Positions 17,295-27,173 of a DNA stretch of 57,795 nucleotides are shown here, piece by piece. A program made the position numbers and the translations under genes. A model generated the notes under the pieces. That model had not been told where the DNA came from. It worked only from the letters and a program-made list of their open reading frames with translations, and did no database searches. Every line of letters starts with the position of its first letter. Positions within the stretch are counted from its first letter, which is position 1. Source of the stretch: Oscillospiraceae bacterium (GTDB lineage: Bacteria > Bacillota > Clostridia > Oscillospirales > Ruminococcaceae); contig JAFQUQ010000013.1 of assembly GCA_017408395.1 (NCBI GenBank), forward strand, positions 1 to 57,795. The letters run 5' to 3'.

Positions 17295-18128
17295 ATGCTT
17301 TACGAAAAATACAAACTTGACGTACCATATGAAAAGGCGGGTCTTTCTTCCGAGGGCTGTGAGGCTGTGCTGACAGCAATCGTTCCCGACAAGCTTCCCA
17401 ACGACTGCCGTGATTTCAAAAGAAAGGCTGTTGTTATCTGTCCGGGCGGCGGCTACGACTACTGCTCCGTCCGTGAAGCGGAGCCTGTTGCGGTAAGATT
17501 TATGTCCTACGGCATAACCGCTTTCGTTTTAAATTACAGCTGCGTTAAAAAGCCTTACCCTACCGCCCTGCTTGAGCTTGGTGCGGCTATGAAATTTGTA
17601 AGGGACAACGCTGAAAATTTCGGCATAGACCCTGAAAATATCTTTGTCAGCGGCTTTTCCGCAGGCGGTCATCTTGCAGGAAGCCTTGCGGTACACTGGA
17701 ACAAGCCGTACATTTACGAAGCTTTAAGCGTAAATAAAGAGTACATCCGTCCCTGCGGCGCAATTTTAAACTACCCTGTCATAACAAGCGGCGAAAAGCG
17801 TCATCACGGCTCAATCGCAAACATTGCAGGCGAGGATATGAGCAATGAAATGTGGCAGACCGTTTCCCTTGAAAAGCAGGTAACTGCCGATACGGTGCCC
17901 GTGTTTATATGGTCAACCTTTGACGATGAGACCGTGCCCGTTGAAAACACCCTGCTGTTTACATCTGCCCTTGCGGAAAACAAGGTGCCCTTTACAAGCC
18001 ACATCTTCAGCAGCGGCGTTCACGGTCTTTCCCTCTGCGATGACAGCACCGCAAACTATGACGGTCACATCAATCCCGAATGTGCTCAGTGGGTGCGTCT
18101 TGCACTGGACTGGCTCGGTAAATTTTAA
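17295..18128 (+). CDS. Alpha/beta hydrolase, acetyl-xylan-esterase-like
   Basis: A 277-aa cytoplasmic hydrolase without a signal peptide. CPGGGYDYCS supplies the oxyanion region, GFSAGGHLAG near residue 118 is the GxSxG nucleophile elbow, a Asp in FDDETVPVENT and His in GVHGLSLCDD complete a plausible triad. The overall pattern resembles carbohydrate-ester deacetylases (BD-FAE/AXE-like) that trim acetylated oligosaccharides, which fits a plant-glycan user. The substrate is not proven. It is a single gene with its own promoter. Confidence 0.8.
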   Translation: MLYEKYKLDVPYEKAGLSSEGCEAVLTAIVPDKLPNDCRDFKRKAVVICPGGGYDYCSVREAEPVAVRFMSYGITAFVLNYSCVKKPYPTALLELGAAMKFVRDNAENFGIDPENIFVSGFSAGGHLAGSLAVHWNKPYIYEALSVNKEYIRPCGAILNYPVITSGEKRHHGSIANIAGEDMSNEMWQTVSLEKQVTADTVPVFIWSTFDDETVPVENTLLFTSALAENKVPFTSHIFSSGVHGLSLCDDSTANYDGHINPECAQWVRLALDWLGKF

Positions 18129-18278
18129 ATCAGGCGGCATCGTGCTTTTATGCTCACGGTGCCGTTTCTGCCTTAAATAAGAATATATTTTGTATAAATG
18201 TTAAATAACGCAACTCCTGCTGTTGCCTTAATACCATATATTTGCTCCGAAAACGATTAAATTTGTCTAAATTTCCAA

Positions 18279-18307
18279 TTGTAATAAATTTAACAATGTT
18301 ATATAAT
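18279..18307 (+). promoter_or_regulatory. Promoter of glgP
   Basis: TTGTAA (18279-18284), 17 bp, TATAAT (18302-18307). The leader from about 18314 contains AGGAC...GTCCT hairpins (18336-18355). The rest of the 18129-18392 gap holds an imperfect CGGCA...TGCCG stem just after the esterase stop. Confidence 0.75.
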
Positions 18308-18392
18308 TAAACAAGGACTTTTTAGTGTCTGAGGACCTTTTATGTCCTTATGAAGAGATGGAACAAAAATAGGAAAGGATTTGAAATCAATT

Positions 18393-20789
18393 ATGCAGCC
18401 TATTATTACCAAAGAAGCATTTGAAGAACAGCTTCGCAACGAGCTTCAGGTTGAATTCAACGTAAAACCCGACGAAGCTTCAGATAATCAGATTTATAAG
18501 GCACTTTCTTCCGTAGTTGTTGAGCTTCTCCGTGCAAAGCGCAGAAAGTTCCGCAACAGCGTTCATTCCGCAGGCAGAAAGGAAGTTTACTACCTTTCTA
18601 TGGAATTCCTTATGGGACGTTCCCTGAAGACAAGCCTTTTCAACCTCCAGATCAACGACATCGTTGAGTCTGTATTCAAGAAGTGGAAGATCAATCTTGA
18701 CCGTATCTACGATTACGAGCCTGACGCAGGTCTCGGCAACGGCGGTCTCGGACGTCTTGCTGCCTGCTACCTTGACGGTCTTGCAACAGACGGCTACCCT
18801 GCTATGGGTTACTCCATCTGCTACGAATACGGTATCTTCAAGCAGAAGATGGACGAAGGCTGGCAGACAGAGCTTCCTGATAACTGGCTCCCGGGCGGCG
18901 ACAGCTGGCTCGTTCCTAAGACAGACAAGACCATCGAGGTTCACTTCGACGGCGAGATCAAGGAATGCTGGGATGACAAGTATCACCACATCTCCCACAC
19001 AAACTACAACACAGTTTACGCTGTTCCATACGATATGTATGTTCCGGGCTACGGCAGCGATGGCGTTTCCGTTCTCCGTCTGTGGCAGGCTAAGGCAGCT
19101 TCCTTCGATATGCAGATGTTCAATCAGGGCGACTATGCAAAGGCTCTCAGCCAGAACTCCGTTGCTCAGGCTATCACCAAGGTTCTTTACCCTAACGATA
19201 ACCATATGGAAGGTAAGTCCCTCCGTTTAAGACAGCAGTATTTTATGTGCGCTGCTTCCGTAGGCGATATTGTAAACCGTCATATGAGCATCTACGGCAC
19301 ACTTGACAACCTCCACGAAAAGGTTGCTATCCACATCAACGATACACATCCTACACTTGCTATCCCTGAGCTTATGCGTATCCTTCTCGACGACTGCGGT
19401 TACTCCTGGGCTAAGTCATGGCATATCGTAACAAATACATTTGCTTACACAAACCACACCGTTCTTGCGGAAGCTCTTGAAAAGTGGGATATGAACCTCG
19501 TTAAGCAGATCCTCCCACGTATTTTCTCAATCATCATCGAAATCAACAACCGTTACTGCGCAGACCTTATGGAACGCTTCAACGACAGCAGCAAGGTTAC
19601 AAGAATGTCCATCGTTCAGAACAACCAGATCCATATGGCTCTCCTCTGCGTATGCGCTTCACACAGCGTAAACGGCGTTTCAAAGCTCCACTCCGATATT
19701 ATCAAGCAGGATCTCTTCAACAACGAATATCTTGATACTCCTCACAAGTTCAAGAACGTTACAAACGGTATCGCTTACAGAAGATGGCTTCTCCAGTCCA
19801 ACCAGGGTCTTACAAAGCTCCTTGAGGACACTATCGGTGACGGCTTCAAGAAGAATGCCGCTGAGCTTTCCAACTTCAAGAAGTACGAAAACGACTCCGC
19901 TGTTCTTGACCGCCTTGAAAAGATCAAGAAGGAAAACAAGACACGCCTTGCCAAGTACATCAAGTCCAACTTCGGCACAACTCTCAACACAGACGGTATC
20001 TTCGACGTACAGGTAAAGCGTCTCCACGAATACAAGCGTCAGCACCTCAACGTGCTCAACATTATCTCCGAATACCAGTATCTCCTTGATAATCCTAACG
20101 CTGATTTTGTACCAAAGACATACGTCTTTGCTGCAAAGGCTGCTCCCGGCTACTACCTTGCTAAGCAGATCATCAAGCTTATCTGGGCTCTCGGCGAAGA
20201 AATCAAGAAGAATCCTGCTGTAAGCAAGAAGCTTCAGGTTTACTTTATCGAAAACTACTGCGTAAGCCTTTCCGAGCTTATTATGCCAGCTTCAGAAGTT
20301 TCCGAGCAGATCTCACTTGCAGGTAAGGAAGCTTCAGGTACAGGTAATATGAAGTTTATGCTTAACGGTGCACTTACTCTCGGTACTCTCGACGGCGCTA
20401 ACGTTGAAATCAAGGAGCAGGTGGGCCTTGACAACATCTTCATCTTCGGTATGACAGCTGACGAGGTTCTCGCTAAGCTTGCACAGGGTTACAGACCTGA
20501 GGACTACTTCAACAACAACGACGTTATTTCCAAGGCTATCAACAAGATGTACGCAGGCATCAACGGCTGTACATTTGAAGAAGTTGCAAACTCCCTCAAG
20601 TACAAGGACCCATATATGGTACTTGCTGACTTTGACGCATACCAGTCTGCTCAGCAGTATGTTTCCGAGTGCTACAAGAACAGAGAAAAGTGGAACAGAA
20701 TGTCCCTCCACAACGTTGCAGGCGCAGGTATCTTCTCCGCAGACAGATCTGTTGAAGACTACGCTCGTGACATCTGGAAGCTCAAGTAA
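18393..20789 (+). CDS. glgP: Glycogen/alpha-glucan phosphorylase
   Basis: A 798-aa PLP enzyme that releases glucose-1-phosphate from glycogen or maltodextrins. The N-terminal YLSMEFLMGRSL and EPDAGLGNGGLGRLAACYLD motifs and the PLP-site segment GTGNMKFMLNGALTLGT (Lys near residue 654) are intact, and the length is normal. I prefer ATG 18393. A TTG at 18381 is only 2 nt from AGGAAAGG, whereas the ATG is about 14 nt away, so the start is not settled. Codon use is strongly biased to TTC, CTC and ATC, suggesting high expression. Confidence 0.95.
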   Translation: MQPIITKEAFEEQLRNELQVEFNVKPDEASDNQIYKALSSVVVELLRAKRRKFRNSVHSAGRKEVYYLSMEFLMGRSLKTSLFNLQINDIVESVFKKWKINLDRIYDYEPDAGLGNGGLGRLAACYLDGLATDGYPAMGYSICYEYGIFKQKMDEGWQTELPDNWLPGGDSWLVPKTDKTIEVHFDGEIKECWDDKYHHISHTNYNTVYAVPYDMYVPGYGSDGVSVLRLWQAKAASFDMQMFNQGDYAKALSQNSVAQAITKVLYPNDNHMEGKSLRLRQQYFMCAASVGDIVNRHMSIYGTLDNLHEKVAIHINDTHPTLAIPELMRILLDDCGYSWAKSWHIVTNTFAYTNHTVLAEALEKWDMNLVKQILPRIFSIIIEINNRYCADLMERFNDSSKVTRMSIVQNNQIHMALLCVCASHSVNGVSKLHSDIIKQDLFNNEYLDTPHKFKNVTNGIAYRRWLLQSNQGLTKLLEDTIGDGFKKNAAELSNFKKYENDSAVLDRLEKIKKENKTRLAKYIKSNFGTTLNTDGIFDVQVKRLHEYKRQHLNVLNIISEYQYLLDNPNADFVPKTYVFAAKAAPGYYLAKQIIKLIWALGEEIKKNPAVSKKLQVYFIENYCVSLSELIMPASEVSEQISLAGKEASGTGNMKFMLNGALTLGTLDGANVEIKEQVGLDNIFIFGMTADEVLAKLAQGYRPEDYFNNNDVISKAINKMYAGINGCTFEEVANSLKYKDPYMVLADFDAYQSAQQYVSECYKNREKWNRMSLHNVAGAGIFSADRSVEDYARDIWKLK

Positions 20790-20809
20790 TTTAATTTATC
20801 CCATAAATC

Positions 20810-20840
20810 AAAGCTGCCGCACAAATTGTACGGCAGCTTT
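20810..20840 (+). terminator. Stem-loop after glgP
   Basis: AAAGCTGCCG / CGGCAGCTTT stem without a good T-run. A near-identical hairpin with a T-run lies at 21015-21051, on the other side of an inserted repeat. Confidence 0.5.
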
Positions 20841-20842
20841 AT

Positions 20843-21012
20843 CTGTCGAAAAAGTCTTTTCGACAATGAATAGTGAATAATGAATAATGAAAAATTATGG
20901 AATTGCCTTCGGCAATGATATTAAAAATGTCCGCAAAGCGGACACCTTACTTATTCACTATTCATTATTCTTTCTTCATTTTTCATTAGCCTGTCGAGTT
21001 TATCGACAGGCT
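20843..21012. repeat. MITE-like intergenic element
   Basis: About 170 bp with GTCGAAAA-AGTC-TTTTCGAC, GCCTTCGGC and GTCCGCAAAGCGGAC hairpins. An AATGAATAGTGAATAATGAA arm is answered by a reversed TTCACTATTCATTATTC arm, and a CCTGTCGA / TCGACAGG stem follows. It has no coding capacity. A related shorter piece is at 40919-40975. The two flanking glgP-type hairpins suggest that it inserted into, or duplicated, a terminator. Confidence 0.6.
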
Positions 21013-21014
21013 CA

Positions 21015-21051
21015 AAGCTGCCGCACAGCATTGTACGGCAGCTTGTTTTTT
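21015..21051 (+). terminator. Intrinsic terminator (second copy) for glgP
   Basis: AAGCTGCCG (21015-21023) pairs with CGGCAGCTT (21036-21044), followed by GTTTTTT. Confidence 0.75.
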
Positions 21052-21059
21052 GCTGAATT

Positions 21060-21098
21060 AAAAAGGTACGCAGAACATTTTGCCCTGCGTACCTTTTT
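21060..21098. terminator. Bidirectional terminator
   Basis: AAAAAGGTACGCAG and CTGCGTACCTTTTT form a perfect 14-bp stem between convergent genes. It mainly serves the minus-strand zinc-ribbon gene. Confidence 0.8.
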
Positions 21099-21100
21099 AA

Positions 21101-22771
21101 TTATACTATTTCAATATTGAACTTGTAAAGGACTGCGCCTGTTTCAGCAAGCATTACGCTGACTTCGGCTGTTCCAACGGACTCTGCCGTAGTTTCAAAA
21201 TCAACGCTGAACTCTGCGCCCCTTCTCATTCCGCTTACGGACTCAGCCCCTGACAGACCGCTGCCCGTGATGCGTATCACATAAATTGCAGCTGCGGCAG
21301 GTGATGTTTCGTTTCCTGCCTTGCCGGATACGGTGATGGTTTCTCCCGCCTTGAACCTTGTGGTTGCAAAATCACCCGTGTATGTGTAACATTCTGCGTT
21401 CCAGGTGTTGTGCGGAGCCATAGGCTCTCTTGCAAGCTCATTCTTTTTCATCACGCTGTCCTGATATGTTCCAACAGCGGCAAAAAGATTTCTCGCACTG
21501 TCCTTGTCACCGTTTGCAAGACGCTTTGAAGCTTCCTTGTAAAGGCAATCCCTGACCTTCAGCGCCGACTCATCCGTATTAAGGAACATTGCGGCAGCTG
21601 AAACGTAGTCCTCGCTGTTCATATAGGACTCTGCAAGGCTTGTGCAGAGCTGTGTAAATCTCTCTGCGCTGTCCATATAGCCTTCCATTGCCATAAGTGT
21701 TCTTAAATCGTCTTCGTCAGCCGTGCCGCCGTCAATTTCCGCACAAAGCTCAAGGTAGCCGTACTCCTTGATTTTATCTGCGGCTGTTGCTTCGCCGAAG
21801 CTCTTGTCCGATACCGCTTCAAGGGCAGATTTTGCGCCTGTAAAGTCGCCCTCTGCCGCAAGTGCGTCTGCGTGGGTAAATATGGTTTCAATGTATCTGT
21901 CGGCAGAATCGTTATAATCAGCCAGCGCAAGGAAATCCGCCGCCGCACCTGCATAATCGCCCTCTGCAAGCTTCTGTTCAGCCATTTTATAGCTGCACTG
22001 TGTTATTGCACTTTTAAAATTAGGGTAGTTATATGTACTGAAAGCGGCAATTGCACCTGCATAATCTCCGCTGTCCATTTTCTGTTTGCCGTCAAGATAA
22101 ATAGCGGCGCTTGCCTTTGAGGAGCTGTCCTTGAAATCGCCAAGCTCCAGAAATGCGTTGTATGCGTCGGCATATCTTCCGCCGTCCATAGCCGCAGAAG
22201 CCTCATTATAGGCAATAGTCGGCTTTATAAGTGTAGGGTACGCTACTGCCGCACCTGCCACAAGAACTATCGTAATAACGGCAGCGGTCGCAACGCCCTT
22301 GCCGAGTCCCGTGCGTCTTGCCTTGACATATGTATGCGTCTGTTCCTCCTTGCTGTTTTTCAGCAGCAGCTTTGAATCCGCTTTAAGGGGAACGTCCTCT
22401 GTTCTGTTTTCCGCAGGCTTCGGAGCCTTCACTTCGGGAGCTGTCTTCACAGGCTCAGCCTTTATATCGTTTTCGGCAGTAAACTTCTCCTCAGCAGGCT
22501 TTTCAACGGGAGCAGCCGCCTCGTAAGCAGGCTCTTCCTCGATTTTCTTCTCCTGCATAACAGGCACTTCCTCAGGTGTGGAAACGATTTCAGCGGGCTG
22601 AACAGGCTCTTCACGGACTTCCATAACAGGCTCTGCCGCAGGAGTTTCCGCTGTTTCTGCGATTTCCTGCACTTTTTCCTCTTCCGCAGGCATCGCTTCA
22701 ACCCTACAGCCGCAGAAGGCACAGAATTTCGCTGTATCTTTAAGCTCATTTCCGCATTTTAAGCATTTCAT
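21101..22771 (-). CDS. Zinc-ribbon membrane protein with TPR-like repeats
   Basis: A 556-aa protein. Residues 1-24 form a zinc ribbon (CLKCGNELKDTAKFCAFCGC). A Glu/Pro/Val/Ala-rich linker of about 120 residues follows, then a single membrane segment near 158-180. Outside lie about eight TPR-like units carrying the G-D/E-Y/F-A-A...F..L..Y/F-D-S pattern (for example ADAYNAFLELGDFKDSSSKA). The C-terminal 110 residues look beta-rich. The zinc-ribbon plus membrane plus repeat plan is common in Clostridia, but the role is unknown. It probably links a cytoplasmic sensor to an external scaffold. Confidence 0.8.
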   Translation of the reverse strand: MKCLKCGNELKDTAKFCAFCGCRVEAMPAEEEKVQEIAETAETPAAEPVMEVREEPVQPAEIVSTPEEVPVMQEKKIEEEPAYEAAAPVEKPAEEKFTAENDIKAEPVKTAPEVKAPKPAENRTEDVPLKADSKLLLKNSKEEQTHTYVKARRTGLGKGVATAAVITIVLVAGAAVAYPTLIKPTIAYNEASAAMDGGRYADAYNAFLELGDFKDSSSKASAAIYLDGKQKMDSGDYAGAIAAFSTYNYPNFKSAITQCSYKMAEQKLAEGDYAGAAADFLALADYNDSADRYIETIFTHADALAAEGDFTGAKSALEAVSDKSFGEATAADKIKEYGYLELCAEIDGGTADEDDLRTLMAMEGYMDSAERFTQLCTSLAESYMNSEDYVSAAAMFLNTDESALKVRDCLYKEASKRLANGDKDSARNLFAAVGTYQDSVMKKNELAREPMAPHNTWNAECYTYTGDFATTRFKAGETITVSGKAGNETSPAAAAIYVIRITGSGLSGAESVSGMRRGAEFSVDFETTAESVGTAEVSVMLAETGAVLYKFNIEIV

Positions 22772-22816
22772 CTGTATTTCATTCCTTTCATTCGGATTTT
22801 ATTGGTATTCAAATCT

Positions 22817-22845
22817 ATTTTACACCATAAATATTTACAAATCAA
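22817..22845 (-). promoter_or_regulatory. Promoter of the zinc-ribbon/TPR gene
   Basis: Minus strand TTGATT (22845-22840), 17 bp, TAAAAT (22822-22817), about 45 bp before the start. Confidence 0.5.
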
Positions 22846-22898
22846 GTTACAAATATAAATCATAATTAAAATAAATTGTATTAAAAGAATTTTAATGA

Positions 22899-22927
22899 TT
22901 GACAAAAGGGGGTTATTGAGGTATAAT
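22899..22927 (+). promoter_or_regulatory. Consensus promoter of secA
   Basis: TTGACA (22899-22904), 17 bp, TATAAT (22922-22927). The leader of about 113 nt to the secA ATG contains AATGACA / TGTCATT and GGGC / GCCC hairpins. Confidence 0.8.
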
Positions 22928-23047
22928 ATTAAAGTGTAATATTATTTTATATTGGGTAATTATACATCAATGACACGGCATCCGCTGAATGTCATTTCAA
23001 AACAGGGCAGACGCCCCATAGAAAAATTTAAAGGTGGAATAATTAAA

Positions 23048-25795
23048 ATGGGTATTTTTGACGGGCTTTTCGGATCATACAGCAAAAGAGAGCTTAACAA
23101 GATAGAACCTATCAAAAACAAGGTTCTTGAGCTTGAAGACGAATATGCTGCAATGTCTGAGGAAACCCTTAAGGGACAGACAGCAAAGTTCAGAGAACGT
23201 CTTGCAAACGGCGAAACTCTTGACGATATTCTCCCAGAAGCGCTTGCAACAGTAAGAGAAGCTGCGTGGCGTGTTCTCGGAAAGAAGCCTTTCCCTGTTC
23301 AGATCATCGGTGCTATCGTTCTTTATCAGGGACGTATCGCTGAAATGAAGACAGGTGAAGGTAAAACTCTCGTTGCATGCTGTGCATCATATCTTAATGC
23401 ACTCACAGGCGACGGCGTTCACGTTGTTACTGTTAACGACTATCTTGCAAAGTATCAGTCCGAAGAAATGGGTAAGGTTTACCGCTATCTGGGACTTACT
23501 ATCGGATGTATCCTCCACGAGCTGAATAACGACCAGAGACGTGCGGCTTATGCCTGCGACATCACTTACGGTACAAACAACGAATTCGGCTTCGACTACC
23601 TCCGTGACAATATGGTCATCTACGCAAAGGAAAAGGTTCAGAGAGGCCACGCTTTCGCTATCGTGGACGAAGTTGACTCCATCCTCATCGATGAAGCAAG
23701 AACCCCTCTTATCATTTCAGGCCGAGGCGACAAGTCTACCGACCTCTATACTCAGGTTGACAAGTTCGCACGTTCCCTCAGACCTTACGTTGTTGTTGAA
23801 ATGGACGACAAGGTTGACCAGGAAGAAGAAATCGAAAACTGCGACTATATCATCGACGAAAAGGCTAAAACCGCTACTATCACCCGTCAGGGCGTTAAGA
23901 AGGCTGAAAAGTTCTTCAATATCGAAAACCTCTACGACGCTGACAACTCCACTCTCCTTCACCACGTAAACCAGGCTCTCAAGGCGCACGGCGTTATGAA
24001 GCTTGATATTGACTACGTTGTAAACGACGGCGAAGTTATCATCGTTGACGAATTCACAGGCCGTCTTATGATGGGACGCCGCTTCAACGACGGTCTCCAT
24101 CAGGCTATCGAAGCAAAGGAAGGCGTTAAGGTTGCTCACGAGTCCAAGACTCTCGCTACCGTTACTTTCCAGAACTACTTCCGTCTTTACAAGAAGCTTT
24201 CCGGTATGACAGGTACAGCTATGACGGAAGAAGAGGAATTCAGAGAAATCTACGCTCTTGACGTTATCGAAATCCCTACAAACAAGCCTGTTCTCAGAAT
24301 TGACCACCCTGACGTTGTTTTCAAGACGGAAAAGGGCAAGTTTATGGCAACTATCGACCAGATCCTCGAATGCCACGAAAAGGGCCAGCCTGTTCTTGTA
24401 GGTACTATCTCAATCGAAAAGTCCGAGCTTCTTTCCGATATGCTTAAAAAGAAGGGCGTAAAGCATAATGTCCTCAACGCTAAACAGCACGAAAAGGAAG
24501 CTGAGATCGTTGCACAGGCAGGTAAATACGGCGCTGTAACAATCGCTACAAATATGGCGGGCCGTGGTACCGACATCATCCTCGGCGGTAACGCTGAGTT
24601 CCTTGCAAAGGCTGAAATGAAGAAGAAGGGCGTTGACGATTATATCATCAGCGAGGCTATAAGCTATGCTGATACGGACAACGAACAGATCCTTGAAGCA
24701 AGAAAGATGTATCGTGAGCTTTATGAAAAATACGATGCAGAGGTAAAGGAAAAGGCTGAAAAGGTAAAAGAAGCGGGCGGTCTGTTTATTCTCGGTACAG
24801 AACGTCACGAATCAAGACGTATCGACAACCAGCTCAGAGGCCGTTCAGGCCGTCAGGGCGACGTCGGTGAAAGCCGCTTCTTCCTCTCTCTCGAAGACGA
24901 CCTTATGCGTCTGTTCGGCGGTGACAGAATCACCACTATGATGGATACCCTTAAGGTTGAGGAAAATATGCCTATCGAAGCTAAAATGCTTACAAGAGTC
25001 ATCGAATCCTCACAGAAGAAGGTTGAAGGCCGTAACTTTGCTATAAGAAAGACCGTCCTCAACTACGACGACGTTCTCTCCGCACAGCGTGATATTATTT
25101 ACAGCCAGAGAGAAAAGGTTCTCAACGGCGAGGATATTCACGACTACATCCTTAAGATGATCAACGATATGATCAACGAAACCGTTGACCAGTACCTTAT
25201 GGACGATAATATCCACGATGACTGGAATCTTGCAGGTCTCCGTGACAGATTCATGGGTCTTATCACCGTAAACGACGACTTCCGCTACACTCTCGAAGAG
25301 CTTGCCGAGGTTTCCAAGAAGGACATCAAGGAAAAGCTTCTTGGCAGAGCACTTGAATTCTACAAGGCTAAGGAAGAAAAGGTCGGCAGCGATATTCTCC
25401 GTGAGCTTGAACGTGTTATCCTGCTTAAGGTCGTTGACCACAAGTGGATGTCACACATCGACGATATGGACGAGCTGAGAAGAGGTATCGGTCTCCGTTC
25501 ATACGGTCAGAAGAACCCTGTTGTTGAATACCGTTTCGAAGGCTTCGAAATGTTTGACGCTATGGTTGAATCCATCAGAGAAGAAACCATCCGTATGCTG
25601 TTTACAATTCAGGTAAAGCAGGACCAGGAAGCTCCTAAGAGAGAGCGTGTTCTGCAGCCTACACAGACAAGCGGCGGCAGCGAAACCACAGACAACACAC
25701 CTCGCAAGTCCGATAAGAAGGTCGGCAGAAACGATCCTTGTCCTTGCGGAAGCGGCAAGAAATACAAGAAGTGCTGCGGACTTGATCTTAAGTAA
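23048..25795 (+). CDS. secA: Protein translocase ATPase SecA
   Basis: A 915-aa motor of the Sec system that drives preproteins through SecYEG. Walker A MKTGEGKT is near residue 100, the DEVDSILID box near 206, and [11 protein letters not shown] and [10 protein letters not shown] follow. The C-terminal zinc site ([19 protein letters not shown]) is intact. I choose ATG 23048 (MGIFDGLFG) because AAAGGTGG lies upstream and it matches the family start. A frame extension to 22952 would translate the hairpin leader. It is the export route for the many signal-peptide proteins in this window. Confidence 0.96.
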   Translation: MGIFDGLFGSYSKRELNKIEPIKNKVLELEDEYAAMSEETLKGQTAKFRERLANGETLDDILPEALATVREAAWRVLGKKPFPVQIIGAIVLYQGRIAEMKTGEGKTLVACCASYLNALTGDGVHVVTVNDYLAKYQSEEMGKVYRYLGLTIGCILHELNNDQRRAAYACDITYGTNNEFGFDYLRDNMVIYAKEKVQRGHAFAIVDEVDSILIDEARTPLIISGRGDKSTDLYTQVDKFARSLRPYVVVEMDDKVDQEEEIENCDYIIDEKAKTATITRQGVKKAEKFFNIENLYDADNSTLLHHVNQALKAHGVMKLDIDYVVNDGEVIIVDEFTGRLMMGRRFNDGLHQAIEAKEGVKVAHESKTLATVTFQNYFRLYKKLSGMTGTAMTEEEEFREIYALDVIEIPTNKPVLRIDHPDVVFKTEKGKFMATIDQILECHEKGQPVLVGTISIEKSELLSDMLKKKGVKHNVLNAKQHEKEAEIVAQAGKYGAVTIATNMAGRGTDIILGGNAEFLAKAEMKKKGVDDYIISEAISYADTDNEQILEARKMYRELYEKYDAEVKEKAEKVKEAGGLFILGTERHESRRIDNQLRGRSGRQGDVGESRFFLSLEDDLMRLFGGDRITTMMDTLKVEENMPIEAKMLTRVIESSQKKVEGRNFAIRKTVLNYDDVLSAQRDIIYSQREKVLNGEDIHDYILKMINDMINETVDQYLMDDNIHDDWNLAGLRDRFMGLITVNDDFRYTLEELAEVSKKDIKEKLLGRALEFYKAKEEKVGSDILRELERVILLKVVDHKWMSHIDDMDELRRGIGLRSYGQKNPVVEYRFEGFEMFDAMVESIREETIRMLFTIQVKQDQEAPKRERVLQPTQTSGGSETTDNTPRKSDKKVGRNDPCPCGSGKKYKKCCGLDLK

Positions 25796-25805
25796 ATAAG
25801 TTTAA

Positions 25806-25840
25806 AATGTATCCGTCAGGGTGAATTCACTCTGACGGAT
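25806..25840 (+). other. Stem-loop between secA and the DUF1015 gene
   Basis: ATCCGTCAG-GGTGAATTCACT-CTGACGGAT is an almost perfect hairpin without a T-run. It may be a processing or partial termination site, since the next gene lies 30 nt on. Confidence 0.5.
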
Positions 25841-25867
25841 AAATAAAATAGAAGGGATCTGAATCAA

Positions 25868-27160
25868 ATGGCTGAAATCAAGGCATTCAAAGGTATGCGC
25901 TATAACGTTTCAAAGGGCGGAGACCTGAACTCTCTCGTGTGCCCTCCTTACGACATCATCTCCGATGAACAGCGTACAGGCTACATCGAAAAGAATCCTT
26001 ACAACATTATCCGTCTTGAACTCCCAAAGGGCGACGACAGCCGCTACAAGGAAGCAGGCGACACTCTTGACAGCTGGCTCTCCGACGGCGTTCTCGCACA
26101 GGACGAAAAGGACAGCATCTATGTTTACGAAATGGAATTTACAGCTAACGGCAAGAAAAACAAGCTCAAGGGCTTCGTTTCACTTGTAAAGCTTGTTGAA
26201 TTTTCCGAGGGTATCGTTCTTCCTCACGAAGAAACTCTCTCCAAGGCAAAGGTTGACCGCTTCAATCTTATGAGCGAGACCTTCTGCAACTTCAGCCAGA
26301 TATACTCCCTTTATATGGACGAAAACGGCTCCGTTTACAGCATGATAGACGGCTGTTCACAGGGCACTCCCGATATGAGCATTGCAGACAGCGACGGTAC
26401 TATCCACAGAATGTGGTGCGTAAACGACCCTGATGTTGTTGCAAAGGTTACTGCTGCTTTTGCTGACAAGAAGCTTTACATTGCAGACGGCCACCACCGT
26501 TACGAAACTGCTCTTAACTTCCACAAGCACCTTGTTGCCGAAGGAAAGGCTGAACAGGGCGACCTCAGCGGCTATATCGCAATGATGCTTGTAAATATTG
26601 AAAATGAGGGACTTGTGGTGTTCCCTACTCACAGAATTGTACGTGACCTTGAAAGCTTTGACGCCGAAAAGCTTATCGAAGCTTGTGAGCCTTACTTTGA
26701 AATCAATCAGGCTCCTTCCGAGGAACGTATGAGAGCTGCTCTCAACACACTTTATTTCGACGGCAAAAAGGCTTTCGCTATGTACACAGGCGCAGGCAAA
26801 TGCTACGTTATGACCCTTAAGGACAACAACGCTGTCAAGGAATTCCTCCCTGAAATGTCCGACGCTTACTGCGGTCTTGACGTTTCCGTGCTTCATAACC
26901 TTGTCCTTGAACGTATCTTCGGCATTGACAAGGAAAATATGGCTAATCAGAAAAATCTTACATACACCCGTTCCCTTTCAGAAGCTCTTGAAGCTGTTGA
27001 CGCAGGCGGCGCAGACTGCTCATTTATCCTTAATCCTACAAAGGTTGAGGAAATCCGTGACGTTGCTCTTGCAAACGAAAAGATGCCTCAGAAGTCAACA
27101 TATTTCTATCCAAAGCTTATTACAGGTCTTGTAATGAATAAATTTGCAGAGCGCAAGTAA
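25868..27160 (+). CDS. DUF1015 family protein
   Basis: A 430-aa cytoplasmic protein matching the DUF1015 pattern: CPPYDIISDEQR near residue 26, NPYNIIRLELPKG, LPHEETL near 118 and YIADGHHRYETA near 205. The conserved His/Asp/Arg residues in the last motif suggest an enzyme, but no reaction is established. AGAAGGGATC precedes the ATG. It is followed 13 nt later by cellobiose 2-epimerase, so the two are probably one unit. Confidence 0.85.
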   Translation: MAEIKAFKGMRYNVSKGGDLNSLVCPPYDIISDEQRTGYIEKNPYNIIRLELPKGDDSRYKEAGDTLDSWLSDGVLAQDEKDSIYVYEMEFTANGKKNKLKGFVSLVKLVEFSEGIVLPHEETLSKAKVDRFNLMSETFCNFSQIYSLYMDENGSVYSMIDGCSQGTPDMSIADSDGTIHRMWCVNDPDVVAKVTAAFADKKLYIADGHHRYETALNFHKHLVAEGKAEQGDLSGYIAMMLVNIENEGLVVFPTHRIVRDLESFDAEKLIEACEPYFEINQAPSEERMRAALNTLYFDGKKAFAMYTGAGKCYVMTLKDNNAVKEFLPEMSDAYCGLDVSVLHNLVLERIFGIDKENMANQKNLTYTRSLSEALEAVDAGGADCSFILNPTKVEEIRDVALANEKMPQKSTYFYPKLITGLVMNKFAERK

Positions 27161-27173
27161 AACGGGGGTCTAT

